A stretch of 14,117 nucleotides of DNA from an uncultured Porphyromonadaceae bacterium (GTDB taxonomy: Bacteria > Bacteroidota > Bacteroidia > Bacteroidales > Muribaculaceae): positions 1 to 14,117 of the forward strand of contig CABUIC010000041.1 of assembly GCA_902491515.1 (NCBI GenBank), read 5' to 3'. The translations under genes were made by a program, and so were the position numbers. Of this stretch, positions 1 to 7,753 are shown piece by piece. The notes beneath the pieces were generated by a model, which was given only the letters and a program-made list of their open reading frames with translations, had not been told where the DNA came from and ran no database searches. Every line of letters starts with the position of its first letter. The first letter of the stretch is position 1.

Positions 1-18
1 ATTTGTGCCCTTAGCCAT

Positions 19-45
19 GGGATAAAAATCGTATGTTTTTATCCC
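19..45. repeat. 10-bp perfect inverted repeat after the TonB receptor gene
   Basis: GGGATAAAAA (19-28) and TTTTTATCCC (36-45) form a perfect 10-bp stem around a 7-nt loop. It begins 14 bases past the stop codon of the minus-strand TonB-dependent receptor, so it probably forms a 3'-UTR hairpin that ends or stabilises that transcript. The G/C pairs sit at the base and the A/T pairs near the loop, and no T-run follows the stem, so it is not a textbook intrinsic terminator. A protein-binding site is an alternative. Confidence 0.45.
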
Positions 46-59
46 GAACTCGCGTTAAT

Positions 60-2288
60 TCAAAGCATCAGTCTGAGGGAGATTCCCAGTTCTCTCGGGC
101 GGCCTTGCTGGGTAAAGCCGCGGCCCATGCTCATGAAGTAGAAGACATCGTAATCGGTGGCCGTGAGATTCCTCGCCCACAGCCTCAGAGTCCAATGGCG
201 CGCCGAAAAGCTCAGTCCGGCCCCGGCCAAGGCATAGAAGGGCTGCGAAAGAGTGTTCGCCTCGTTCCAGTAGATGCGCCCCGCTCCGCGGACCGACGCC
301 TCCACCCCGGGCGTGACGCCAAGGAACTCCAGACGCGGAATGCGCCAGTTAACCTCGCCGAACAGGGTATGCGCCGGAGCGTATGGCACATGCTTGCCTC
401 GGTAGTCGGCGCGGCCGTCGTTGTAGCTGCGGAAAGTGGCGTCAGTGTAGCCATAGGAGAAGCGAAGGCTCAGGTCGGCCGTCGGCTGCCATCTGCCGGT
501 GAGCTCCACGCCCATCGAGCGGGTGCGGCCCGCGTTGGTCATTATTCGCCCCGTCACCATCCCGGGCGGGAACACGGTCAGCTGCTGGTTCCGGCAGTCG
601 ATGAAGAAAGCCGTAAGCTCGGCGGACAGACTCCCGTCCGGCAAGCCGCCCCGCACCCCGGCCTCATAGTTCATGCTCGTCTCGGGCGCATAGCTCACAA
701 TCTCATCGAGGGAATAGAGGCTGGTCATTCCCATAACCTCCATAATGCGCTGCTGGAGCACATCGCTGAACATCTGCGTGTTGTACCCTCCGGCCTTGTA
801 GGCCCTCGAGACCGACGCATATACCTCGTGGTTCCCGGCGAAGTCAAAGGCCGCAGAGACCTTAGGCAGGAGCTCCAGATAGTTCTTCGACAGCCGGGCG
901 CCGTCGTCTATTCGGATGGGCGTGTGGCTGTACACATCCCTGCTTCCGTCCGGGAGTACCTTCCAGGTGGTATAACCCGTGTTGCACCGGCTGTTGTAGC
1001 TCAGCGTCGTATGCTCGAAATCCAGGCGCAGACCGGCCTCGAGGGTCCATTTCCCCAAGTGCAGGGCGCTCTCGTGGTAGAGCGCGGCCCCGGTTGCCCC
1101 GAGGTCGAACTCGCTGCCGAGCGTGAAGCGGCGGGAGTCCCATTCTATGGGATAATAAGGATTTATCTCATTCCGGTGAGCCTCTATCAGCCGCGCTATG
1201 CCCTGGTCCTTGAAGGTGACGGGAGCCTTCATGTCGGTGCTTCTGTAAAATACGAAGACACCGCCGAGCCAGCTGTATTTCTTATGCCTTCCGCGGGTGA
1301 AGAGGTCTTCGGTGAAGGCCCATTCCTTCGAGTCCTGAGTGAGGGTGAACACGTTGTCGGGCGTGAAATCCTGGTCGAGGTCCATTCGCGAGGCCATGTA
1401 CTGCAGCGAGGTGTTCGAGGTCACCACCACCCTCTTTCCGGCCCAGGCAACGGTCAGACCGTCGGCCACAGTGGTCCGCCGGTAGGCGCAGGTGTCGTTG
1501 TAGGCAATCACGCCCGTTTCCACCGGCGCGTAGGGATAGCCGTCCTGGCGCGTATGGCCGAAAGCCACGGTATTTGTCAGCGCCAGCGCCGCATTGGGGC
1601 GCCATACCGTCTTCCAGCGCGCGGAGCCCTGATTCTCGGCCCCGGTCTTCTTACCGGTGTATTCGTTTCTGAAAAAACCGTCGGTCCGCGACCATCCGCC
1701 GTTCACGCCCATCGCAACCCGGGGCGACACATGGCCGTAGTACCCGGCAGTCAGCCTCGCGGAGTTGGCCGTGGCGTATTCGGCCGAAGCCCTGAGACCC
1801 TTCACGGTCCATGGAGATAGCGTGAAGACGTTGATCTGGCCGCCCATGGTGTTTCGTCCGTTCAGCACGGCTCGCGCTCCGCGGATCACCTCTATGCGCT
1901 CGATGTCGGTGAAGCCGAAATCGTAGGCGTCCTTGTTCATATAAGGAATATTGTCAACGCTGAGACCCACCACAGGCTGGTCGATGCGCGCTCCGAGGCC
2001 GCGGGAATAAATCGACGAGGTCATCCTCGAGCCATAGTCGGGCATGAAGATGTTGGGCGCAATCTCCCCTACCCCCTTCACGGCGTCGATGCCGAGGCGC
2101 CGGACCTCGGCACCCGACAGACGGGTCACGGGCTCGGCCACAGCTGTTCCAGTGGGATCATTCTTCACCCCTATCACCTCCAGCCCCTGAAGCCTGTGGG
2201 CCGGACGCACGGAATCCGCCGCTTCCGAGCCGCGAAGCCCGAAAACGCCGAAAGCGCAAAGGACAGAAATTCCAAAAAACCGTTTCAT
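60..2288 (-). CDS. TonB-dependent outer-membrane receptor
   Basis: A 742-residue outer-membrane beta-barrel receptor expected to import a ligand (iron chelate, cofactor or glycan fragment) using TonB-ExbBD energy. The start at 2288 gives a clean signal peptide (MKRFFGISVLCAFGVFG, likely cleaved near residue 23, SEA/ADS). The in-frame ATG 12 codons upstream would add a non-signal-like stretch overlapping the promoter. A plug domain covers about residues 45-155 and ends in the hallmark RIEVIRGARAVLNGRNTMGG segment (131-150). The remainder is barrel-like, with alternating polar and aromatic strands. It lacks the N-terminal carboxypeptidase-like domain of SusC proteins and has no SusD neighbour, so it resembles siderophore/cofactor receptors more than a starch-type system. 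The last residue is Leu rather than the usual aromatic. The substrate cannot be told from sequence. It is a single-gene unit with its own promoter. Confidence 0.93.
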   Translation of the reverse strand: MKRFFGISVLCAFGVFGLRGSEAADSVRPAHRLQGLEVIGVKNDPTGTAVAEPVTRLSGAEVRRLGIDAVKGVGEIAPNIFMPDYGSRMTSSIYSRGLGARIDQPVVGLSVDNIPYMNKDAYDFGFTDIERIEVIRGARAVLNGRNTMGGQINVFTLSPWTVKGLRASAEYATANSARLTAGYYGHVSPRVAMGVNGGWSRTDGFFRNEYTGKKTGAENQGSARWKTVWRPNAALALTNTVAFGHTRQDGYPYAPVETGVIAYNDTCAYRRTTVADGLTVAWAGKRVVVTSNTSLQYMASRMDLDQDFTPDNVFTLTQDSKEWAFTEDLFTRGRHKKYSWLGGVFVFYRSTDMKAPVTFKDQGIARLIEAHRNEINPYYPIEWDSRRFTLGSEFDLGATGAALYHESALHLGKWTLEAGLRLDFEHTTLSYNSRCNTGYTTWKVLPDGSRDVYSHTPIRIDDGARLSKNYLELLPKVSAAFDFAGNHEVYASVSRAYKAGGYNTQMFSDVLQQRIMEVMGMTSLYSLDEIVSYAPETSMNYEAGVRGGLPDGSLSAELTAFFIDCRNQQLTVFPPGMVTGRIMTNAGRTRSMGVELTGRWQPTADLSLRFSYGYTDATFRSYNDGRADYRGKHVPYAPAHTLFGEVNWRIPRLEFLGVTPGVEASVRGAGRIYWNEANTLSQPFYALAGAGLSFSARHWTLRLWARNLTATDYDVFYFMSMGRGFTQQGRPRELGISLRLML

Positions 2289-2293
2289 GCCCG

Positions 2294-2325
2294 CAAAGTT
2301 AAGTATTTCCCCCGACACGACCAAA
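2294..2325 (-). promoter_or_regulatory. Bacteroidota-type promoter of the TonB receptor
   Basis: On the minus strand, TTTG (2322-2325), exactly 20 bp, then TAACTTTG (2294-2301). This fits the Bacteroidota primary sigma consensus TTTG-N19-21-TAnnTTTG. The ATG begins only 5 bases after the -7 box, so the transcript is expected to start at or within a few bases of the start codon, giving a leaderless or nearly leaderless mRNA. Confidence 0.8.
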
Positions 2326-2332
2326 GAAGGCG

Positions 2333-2686
2333 CTAAAGAGCGGCCGCGATTTTCTTTATCGAGGCCAGACGGCTCATGAACGAAGGATTGGCCTTGGTCA
2401 TCTGCATATTATAGTCGTTCTGGAGGCCAAGCAACATCTCGGCGGGAATATCCATCGAGGCTTCAATCAGTAGAGCCAATTCTGTATTGACCGCACGCTT
2501 TCCTTTTATGACCTCATTCAGTAGCGAAGGTGCGACTCCAATATTTTCAGCGAGTTGCACCTGAGTCACACCCCGCGCCTCAAGTTCATCGCAAATAAGC
2601 TCTCCGGGATGAGTCGGTTCGAAAGGGTCAAGATTGTTGGCAATCATCCCGGTCGCCACGTCTTTTATCGTAATCATATCATTCAT
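2333..2686 (-). CDS. HigA-type antitoxin / XRE-family DNA-binding protein (orphan)
   Basis: A 117-residue protein of the HigA addiction-module antidote family. The family hallmark PTHPGE lies at residues 24-29, followed by a helix-turn-helix at about 40-62 (VTQVQLAENIGVAPSLLNEV), the IKGKRAVNTELALLIEASM segment and a C-terminal LQNDYN stretch. In higBA systems the antitoxin binds both the HigB RNase and its own promoter. Here no HigB-sized frame lies on either side: upstream is a glycosyltransferase 12 bp away, downstream the TonB receptor promoter. It is therefore an orphan that may regulate transcription, control a toxin elsewhere, or be a remnant. The 12-bp gap and the lack of a recognisable promoter suggest read-through from the glycan operon. 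Base composition is visibly AT-richer than in the glycosyltransferases. An alternative ATG three codons in (2677) is possible. Confidence 0.85.
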   Translation of the reverse strand: MNDMITIKDVATGMIANNLDPFEPTHPGELICDELEARGVTQVQLAENIGVAPSLLNEVIKGKRAVNTELALLIEASMDIPAEMLLGLQNDYNMQMTKANPSFMSRLASIKKIAAAL

Positions 2687-2698
2687 ATCACTTATCGG

Positions 2699-3820
2699 CT
2701 ATTCAATCGTCTTTTTCCACAGCTGTTCGAAGCGGCGGGCTACTGTGGGGGCGGAGTTGTGGGTCTCGACGAAGCGGCAGGCGCGGAGGCGGTAGTCGGC
2801 GAGGAGGGAGCGGTCGCGGGCCAGACGCAGAATCTCTCCCGTAAAGGCAGAGGGGTCGAAGGGGTCGGGATTGATTATAGGGAGAGGCTCCGGCTCGCCT
2901 ATGAAGCGGGCAAACTCCGGCTCGGCTCCGCTGACCGGCACAGCCCCGAGAGCCATGCCGAGGAGCGCCGAGGTGGCGGGAGTGTGGCTGTAAAGCTGGT
3001 CCACAAGAACATCCACCCCGCCAAGGAAGCGGAGGAAGTGGTCATAGGGCATATTGGGGGGCATGAGAAGCTCGAATTCCCCGGGATGCCGCGCAGCGAG
3101 AGCCCGCACTTCCCGGAAAAGGATATCGGCGCCCTTGTGAATCTCCCGCCCCTTCTGGGCGCAGAGGTATATTTTCAGCGGGGCGCTTTCGGGCTTTGCC
3201 TGAGGTTCAGGCAGTTCGTCGATAGCGATAGGAATGCCGCCGTAGGCCGAGGGCATTTCCGGACGTACCGTCTCCACCACTTTCTGGTATTCATACAGGG
3301 CAGACACCACCCCCGACATATTGTCATAGAAAAATTCCGTATAGTCGGTCAGCTCCGGAGCAAGCCACGATTCGACCCTCGCATCCGGAGTTCTGGCCCA
3401 TGGCGTCGGACCGGTACCGATATTGAACTCCGAATAGCGCAAGGGGGGATTTCCGCCGGTCAGGGCCTTGACATAGAGCGAGTCCGCACCGAGGGCGGTA
3501 AGGAAGAGCGGACCATTGGCCTTTTTCAGGCGCAGGAGAATGTCCCGGAGGCGTGCAGGTCTGAGCGAGGCGAATCCGGGACTGGCGAACTGGACGATGT
3601 CGAAGCCCTTCAGGTCGCTCGCCAGAAGAGAACGGAGCTTCACCCAGAGCAAAGCTCCGCCGATTTTGCCGCGGGCGGGACGGGAAATGTCGATGTCGCG
3701 TCCGGTGCGGAGCCAGCCGCCGCCGTCGGAGGCGAGGGTCACGTCGTGGCCCAGCCCGGCGAGACCGTGCGAAAGGGCACGATGGTAATTGCTTGCATCT
3801 CCGAGAAGAAGTATCCTCAT
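2699..3820 (-). CDS. GT-B fold (GT4-like) glycosyltransferase
   Basis: A 373-residue cytoplasmic glycosyltransferase, last of the five overlapping glycan genes. The N-terminus has the Rossmann-type start MRILLLGDASNYHRALSHGL with a strand-loop-helix of the GT-B acceptor domain. The C-terminal half holds the donor-domain pattern: YLCAQKGREIHKGADILF (about 219-236), a VDVLVDQLYSHTPATSALLGMALGAVPV block (about 269-296), and a Glu-Pro-rich nucleotide-sugar-binding segment (SGAEPEFARF). This architecture matches GT4-like enzymes that add a sugar to a lipid-linked or surface glycan. Donor and acceptor are unknown. It starts inside the stop of the preceding GT2 gene (ATGA overlap at 3817-3820), implying coupled translation. 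An AGGGA lies a few bases before the ATG, a weak Shine-Dalgarno at best. Confidence 0.85.
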   Translation of the reverse strand: MRILLLGDASNYHRALSHGLAGLGHDVTLASDGGGWLRTGRDIDISRPARGKIGGALLWVKLRSLLASDLKGFDIVQFASPGFASLRPARLRDILLRLKKANGPLFLTALGADSLYVKALTGGNPPLRYSEFNIGTGPTPWARTPDARVESWLAPELTDYTEFFYDNMSGVVSALYEYQKVVETVRPEMPSAYGGIPIAIDELPEPQAKPESAPLKIYLCAQKGREIHKGADILFREVRALAARHPGEFELLMPPNMPYDHFLRFLGGVDVLVDQLYSHTPATSALLGMALGAVPVSGAEPEFARFIGEPEPLPIINPDPFDPSAFTGEILRLARDRSLLADYRLRACRFVETHNSAPTVARRFEQLWKKTIE

Positions 3821-4632
3821 AGTTCCCTGCGGTGTCTGATTGAATAGAAATAACCCTGGCTGAGATAGAGCAGAGCCCTGAAGAAAGGCAGGGCTGAGCG
3901 GTGAGCCTCGAGAGGAAGCCTTACCGCCGCGGCGAGGTTTCCGCGGAGGACGCGCATGGCCGCTCCCTTCGCACGGGCCACGGCCGGGTCGAGGGCCGCG
4001 CGCTCGCTCGTGGTCGGATGGTCGTGCACGCCGATAAGGATTCCTGAAAACTCCCCGTGCAGCCCGAACCTCACGAGCCTGTGGAGAAAGAGGTTTTCTT
4101 CCCCGGCTCCGAGATATGGGGCCCCGATGCCGGCGAGAGGGGTAAAACGCGCGCCGACCCTTTCGAGCGAGCTCCTGCGCAGGGCTATTTCAAAGGAAAT
4201 CGCCCAATATCGGGGCCATGGTCGTGCGAGGTCGTGGCCCGGCGGCGGAAGCCGGCGTCCCGTGTGGTCCGGAACTTCGGCGAAGGTCGTGAAGTAATCA
4301 AGGTCAGGGCGGCTCCTGAACAAGGCAATCACAGCCTCCAGCCCTTCGGCGGAAAGGCGGAGGTCATCGTCCATAATCATGAGATAAGGCGCGCTCGCGG
4401 CATCTAGACAGTGGTTGCGGTTGAGGGAGAGTCCGCGGTCGCGGAAGAACAGCACCACGGTGTCGCCGCGCGAGTGCAGGGCCTCTGCGGCCGGAAGGAG
4501 GTCCTCGCCGCCGGGATTCTGACAGCACACGAGATAGCGCACACCCTCGACCCGCGGCCATTCCTGCTCCAGGGCCCTGCGCAGCCCGTCCTCGCCGAAA
4601 GTGGCGACAAGCACCTCAAGTTCCGGTATCAT
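3817..4632 (-). CDS. GT2-like (GT-A fold) glycosyltransferase
   Basis: A 271-residue glycosyltransferase of the GT-A superfamily. The N-terminal EVLVATFGEDGLRRAL strand-loop, the LSLNRNHCLDAASAPYLMIMDDDLRL block with the metal- and nucleotide-binding DDD at residues 88-90, and an acidic GAGEENLFLHRLVRFG segment correspond to the donor-binding, DXD and ED-type catalytic regions of GT2 enzymes. Compared with common GT2 proteins the nucleotide-binding start is atypical (VATFGED instead of VIPxYN), so it belongs to a divergent branch. No membrane segment is evident, so it is probably a soluble or peripheral enzyme acting on the cytoplasmic face. Both ends overlap neighbours by 4 bp (ATGA), placing it between the serine hydrolase and the GT-B enzyme in one translationally coupled unit. 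Confidence 0.85.
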   Translation of the reverse strand: MIPELEVLVATFGEDGLRRALEQEWPRVEGVRYLVCCQNPGGEDLLPAAEALHSRGDTVVLFFRDRGLSLNRNHCLDAASAPYLMIMDDDLRLSAEGLEAVIALFRSRPDLDYFTTFAEVPDHTGRRLPPPGHDLARPWPRYWAISFEIALRRSSLERVGARFTPLAGIGAPYLGAGEENLFLHRLVRFGLHGEFSGILIGVHDHPTTSERAALDPAVARAKGAAMRVLRGNLAAAVRLPLEAHRSALPFFRALLYLSQGYFYSIRHRREL

Positions 4633-5804
4633 CGCGCGTTCCTAATAAGTCCTGAGGAAAGAAAAACACTGTCCATGCGCCCGGCCGTGGCCTCCCGGGG
4701 CCAGTGGGGATGGGTGGCGAAGACAAGGTAGAAAAGCGAGTCGGCCTCGAAACGCCCCTCGTAGAGCAGGAAGCCTCCGTTGTCGCCCGTATGGAAGACC
4801 TTGCGGGGCAAGCCGGGACGCTTCTCGATGAAGAATCCGTAGCCGTAGTCGGTGTAGGGAAGGTCGGTGCGGATGTGCCCCGTGTGCGCCTCCCGACGGG
4901 ACGCCGCCGACATGAGACGGTCGCCGTACAGCGCCTCGTCCCACTTCAGGAAGTCGAGGGCCGTGGTGTAGAGTGCGCCGTCGGCCTTCGTGGGGAAGAA
5001 ATTCGCCTCGCCGTAGTCGTTCTCCTCCCATTCTCCGGCCTCGTTGCGGATATAGCCGTGCGCCATGTTCCGCGGCTCGCAGCCGGGATGGAAGTAGGCC
5101 GTGCGGTCCATCCCTGCCGGGACAAAGATATTCTCCGCCATCCAGTTCTCAAACTTCTCACCCGTGCTTTGTTCGATTATAGGCAGGAGGAGCTGGAAGG
5201 TGGGATTCTGATACTCGTATTTCTCGCCGGGAAGGAATGCCACGGAGTCGAGCCGCTCGAAGAAAGCGCAGGATTCCTCCCAGAGCGCAAAGCGCTTGTA
5301 GTCGTCGAGAGTGGCGAAGGGGCTGCGGTGCCACGCCGTGTATGCCTTCCATTCCTCAGGGGTTCGGGGCCGCGAGTCGGGAAGGCCGGAGGTGTGGCTC
5401 AGAAGATGCGCGATGCTTATTCTCCTGAAAATCGAATCGGTGTACTGCGGAAAAAAGCGGGTCAGTGTGTCGCCGAGGCTCAGTCGGCCGCGCTCCTGAA
5501 GCATCAGGGCGGCCACGGCGGCGAACTGCTTCGACACGGAAGCTATGCAAAGGACCGTCGAGTCGGTCATCGGCGCGCTGAGCGAGTCGAGCCGCGCGAG
5601 GCCGAAACCGCGGTCATAGACAATGCTGTCGCCTTTTTTCACAAGTACAACAGCGCCAGGAGCATCGGCCGGGAACATAGGCTCGAAAATCGAGTCAAGG
5701 CCCTGCGTCATAGCTGCGAAATCCGGACTTTCGGGCGACTTCGCGCATCCCGTGCCGAGAAGCGCGAGACAGAGGACAGCAATATATTGAATGAGTCGGT
5801 TCAT
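4629..5804 (-). CDS. Serine hydrolase, class-C beta-lactamase/S12 family, probable lipoprotein
   Basis: Starting at 5804 gives 391 residues beginning MNRLIQYIAVLCLALLGTGC, a lipoprotein-like signal with Cys20 as candidate lipid anchor, although the -3 residue is Gly rather than Leu. The open frame extends 30 codons upstream, but that part lacks signal character and overlaps the previous gene. The S12 penicillin-binding/beta-lactamase motifs are intact: SVSK (Ser89, Lys92), YQN (Tyr198, Asn200) and HTG (338-340), so catalysis should work. Family members act as DD-peptidases, esterases or amino-acyl/peptide hydrolases, and being a true antibiotic beta-lactamase is unlikely. It is the third gene of a glycosyltransferase operon with ATGA overlaps on both sides, so a role in editing or transferring an acyl or amino-acid substituent on the glycan is plausible. 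That is inference from context only. Confidence 0.9.
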   Translation of the reverse strand: MNRLIQYIAVLCLALLGTGCAKSPESPDFAAMTQGLDSIFEPMFPADAPGAVVLVKKGDSIVYDRGFGLARLDSLSAPMTDSTVLCIASVSKQFAAVAALMLQERGRLSLGDTLTRFFPQYTDSIFRRISIAHLLSHTSGLPDSRPRTPEEWKAYTAWHRSPFATLDDYKRFALWEESCAFFERLDSVAFLPGEKYEYQNPTFQLLLPIIEQSTGEKFENWMAENIFVPAGMDRTAYFHPGCEPRNMAHGYIRNEAGEWEENDYGEANFFPTKADGALYTTALDFLKWDEALYGDRLMSAASRREAHTGHIRTDLPYTDYGYGFFIEKRPGLPRKVFHTGDNGGFLLYEGRFEADSLFYLVFATHPHWPREATAGRMDSVFLSSGLIRNAR

Positions 5805-6718
5805 TTTCCGTAAAAAGGTTTTAGCAGGAGATAGGCGCCGCGGATGCCGAGCCTCGCGGTGTGGTAAATATATGAAAGCGAGAGTTTGCGCCAAAGACTT
5901 CCCGCCGAGCCGCGGAGCCGGCGGAACATTTCCCGCCCCTGCGCCGAGCCTTCGCGGGCGGCAAGGCCATAGTACTGCGCCCGTTTGATGTCGGCGATGA
6001 AACGGAGACGCTTTGGCGTATGGGCCTCAATCGAAAGCAACGCCGTCTCCATCCGTCCGATCATTCTGGAATAGTCCGACCCTGTGATGCTTTCGGATGT
6101 AGATCGGACAAACACCGAGATGCCCTCGAGTTTGCGAATCTTAGGAGCAGTCTCGAGCAGTCGCGCGCCAAGCTCGATGTCGTCCCAGAGGCCTACGGCG
6201 GAATTCCAGCCCCGTACGCGACGGAAGAGCCCTGTCCGGGCCGCATAGCGCTGGGTGGCGAAATTGCCGTTCATTATATTGGTCCAGCAGGTCGGACGGC
6301 GTGCGAAACCGCACTTTCTGCGACCGAAGCCGTCGTAGCTCACATCCCAGCCCAGGATGTCGGCAGAAGAATAAGATTTTATGGCATTCAGCACCTTTCC
6401 GATATGGTCGGGACCGAGAAGGTCGTCGGAGTCGAAGAACATGGTCCATGGCGTCACGACAGCCTCAAGGCCGCGGTTGCGGGCCGCTGCGGCTCCGGGG
6501 CGCTCTTCCGAGAGGACGCTTGCGGGGATGTCCATGTGGGCGGCGGCCCATGCCTCGGCCACGGCGCGCGAACCGTCGGTCGAAGCATTGTCGACAACAA
6601 CGAGCCTGAAACCGCGCACGGTCTGCGCCGCAAGCGAGTCGAGTGTCTCGCGGAGGAGTCTCTCACGGTTGTAAACCGGAATGACAACAGTCAGCAATTC
6701 ATCCGCAGTTTCAGTCAT
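5801..6718 (-). CDS. GT2 family glycosyltransferase (paralogue 2)
   Basis: A 305-residue GT2 enzyme. It shows the nucleotide-sugar-binding start LTVVIPVYNRERLLRETLDS (residues 9-28), the VVDNASTDGS loop (41-50), the PGAAAARNRGL segment, the metal-binding FDSDDL (95-100) and a C-terminal LWDDIELGARL acidic motif that fits the catalytic ED region. The tail has basic and aromatic residues (YIYHTARLGIRGAYLLLKPFYGK) and may sit against the membrane. It is clearly paralogous to the gene just upstream: same length, same motif order, and a 42-bp identical DNA stretch. Its start overlaps the stop of that gene by ATGA (6715-6718) and its stop overlaps the hydrolase start by ATGA (5801-5804). Sugar specificity is unknown. 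Confidence 0.93.
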   Translation of the reverse strand: MTETADELLTVVIPVYNRERLLRETLDSLAAQTVRGFRLVVVDNASTDGSRAVAEAWAAAHMDIPASVLSEERPGAAAARNRGLEAVVTPWTMFFDSDDLLGPDHIGKVLNAIKSYSSADILGWDVSYDGFGRRKCGFARRPTCWTNIMNGNFATQRYAARTGLFRRVRGWNSAVGLWDDIELGARLLETAPKIRKLEGISVFVRSTSESITGSDYSRMIGRMETALLSIEAHTPKRLRFIADIKRAQYYGLAAREGSAQGREMFRRLRGSAGSLWRKLSLSYIYHTARLGIRGAYLLLKPFYGK

Positions 6719-7638
6719 AAAGCAATAAGTTTTACAAGCCTCGCTCCGCCACGCAGTCCGAGACGGTAGCTGTAAAAAGCCACGGCGAGAGCAAACCTCA
6801 TGCGGAGGCTTTGGGGCTGCCCGGCTGCCTGACTATACAACGGCAGCCCCTCGCCGGGACGCTCGCGCTCGAGGTAGCCGTACATCGTGGCGCGCTTGAT
6901 GTCGAAATAATGGCGTTTTTCCTGAGGAAATGTCGCCTCCATGGCCTTCAGCGCCGGCTCCATCCTGGCAACCATCCCGGAATAGGAATCGCCGGTTATC
7001 GACTCGGAGGTATGGCGGACGAGCACTGTGGACTCTCCGTGAAGGGACACTGTCGTCGGCCTCAGGGCAAGAATCCGAGAGCCAAGCTCAATGTCGTTCC
7101 ATATTCTCACCTTCGTGTTCCATCCCCCCGCTCGGCGGAAAAGCCTTGTTCGGGCGCAATAGCGCTGAGTGGACATTGTTCCGGCAAAGAGGAGGTCCCA
7201 CCACATCGTGCGTGGCTCGACGTTGAAGACGTGTCTGCGGCCTGAGGCCGGACCGCCCTGCACCTCCGTATCCCAGCCGATTACGTCGGCTTCCGGATGG
7301 GCCTCTATGGCGTCTAACACTCTCCGGAGATGCCCCGGATGCATGAGGTCGTCGGAATCGAAATTCAGGGTCCATGGCGTCTCCACCAGCTCCAGACCGC
7401 GGTTGCGGGCCGCGCAGGCCCCCGGAGAGGTCTCCGTGACTACCGCCGTAGGGATGTCAGGATGCTTCAAAGCCCAGGTCTCGGCCACGGCGCGCGAACC
7501 GTCGGTCGAAGCATTGTCGACTACCGCAAGGCGGAAGCCTCTCGCCATCTGACCGGCAAGGGAGTCAAGGCATTCCGCAAGGAGCTTCTCGCGGTTGAAG
7601 ACGGGAATGACGACAGTCAGCAATGCGCTCTTATCCAT
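6715..7638 (-). CDS. GT2 family glycosyltransferase (paralogue 1, first gene of the operon)
   Basis: A 307-residue GT2 enzyme opening the glycan operon. Motifs are the N-terminal LTVVIPVFNREKLLAECLDS (7-26), VVDNASTDGSRAVAE (39-53), PGACAARNRGLE, the metal-binding FDSDDL (93-98) and the acidic IWNDIELGSRIL (179-190). The C-terminal end (FALAVAFYSYRLGLRGGARLVKLIAL) is amphipathic or hydrophobic and could associate with the membrane. It aligns along its full length with the next gene, so the pair arose by tandem duplication and may add successive sugars of a repeat unit. The ATG at 7638 is 7 bases after a strong -7 box, and no Shine-Dalgarno is present. Confidence 0.93.
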   Translation of the reverse strand: MDKSALLTVVIPVFNREKLLAECLDSLAGQMARGFRLAVVDNASTDGSRAVAETWALKHPDIPTAVVTETSPGACAARNRGLELVETPWTLNFDSDDLMHPGHLRRVLDAIEAHPEADVIGWDTEVQGGPASGRRHVFNVEPRTMWWDLLFAGTMSTQRYCARTRLFRRAGGWNTKVRIWNDIELGSRILALRPTTVSLHGESTVLVRHTSESITGDSYSGMVARMEPALKAMEATFPQEKRHYFDIKRATMYGYLERERPGEGLPLYSQAAGQPQSLRMRFALAVAFYSYRLGLRGGARLVKLIAL

Positions 7639-7645
7639 GGTTGCA

Positions 7646-7653
7646 CAAAGTTA
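7646..7653 (-). promoter_or_regulatory. -7 box of the glycan operon promoter
   Basis: TAACTTTG on the minus strand, 7 bases before the ATG of the first glycosyltransferase, again implying a very short or absent leader. A full TTTG -33 element is missing at the usual distance; a T-rich stretch (TTTT) lies 19-20 bp upstream, so the promoter may be weaker or activator-assisted. It drives the operon from 7638 down to at least 2699. Confidence 0.6.
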
Positions 7654-7688
7654 CAAATTTATTTCGTGAAAAAAAATTCGCAAAACGC

Positions 7689-7719
7689 TTGCGTAATTCG
7701 AAAAAAGAGCTTAACTTTG
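7689..7719 (+). promoter_or_regulatory. Promoter of the tRNA-Arg pair
   Basis: Plus strand TTG (7689-7691), 20 bp, then TAACTTTG (7712-7719). Transcription should start near 7724, about 30 bases before the first tRNA. It is divergent from the glycan operon promoter and separated from that -7 box by only about 60 bp. Confidence 0.7.
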
Positions 7720-7753
7720 CAGTCGCAAACGCGAAAAGCCACTTGACAAAATC

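Noticed and set aside
33..1820. Long plus-strand open frame (595 codons) opposite the TonB receptor
   Set aside because: It is antisense to an unmistakable receptor gene, shows no motifs, and arises from the high GC content that suppresses stops in the opposite frame.
2555..3847. 430-codon plus-strand frame opposite higA and the GT-B gene, considered as a possible HigB neighbour
   Set aside because: No HigB-like RNase pattern; it spans two real genes in antisense and is a compositional artefact.
5805..5894. Upstream extension of the serine hydrolase start to 5894
   Set aside because: It adds a basic, non-signal stretch before a good lipoprotein-type signal peptide and would abolish the ATGA overlap seen at every other junction.
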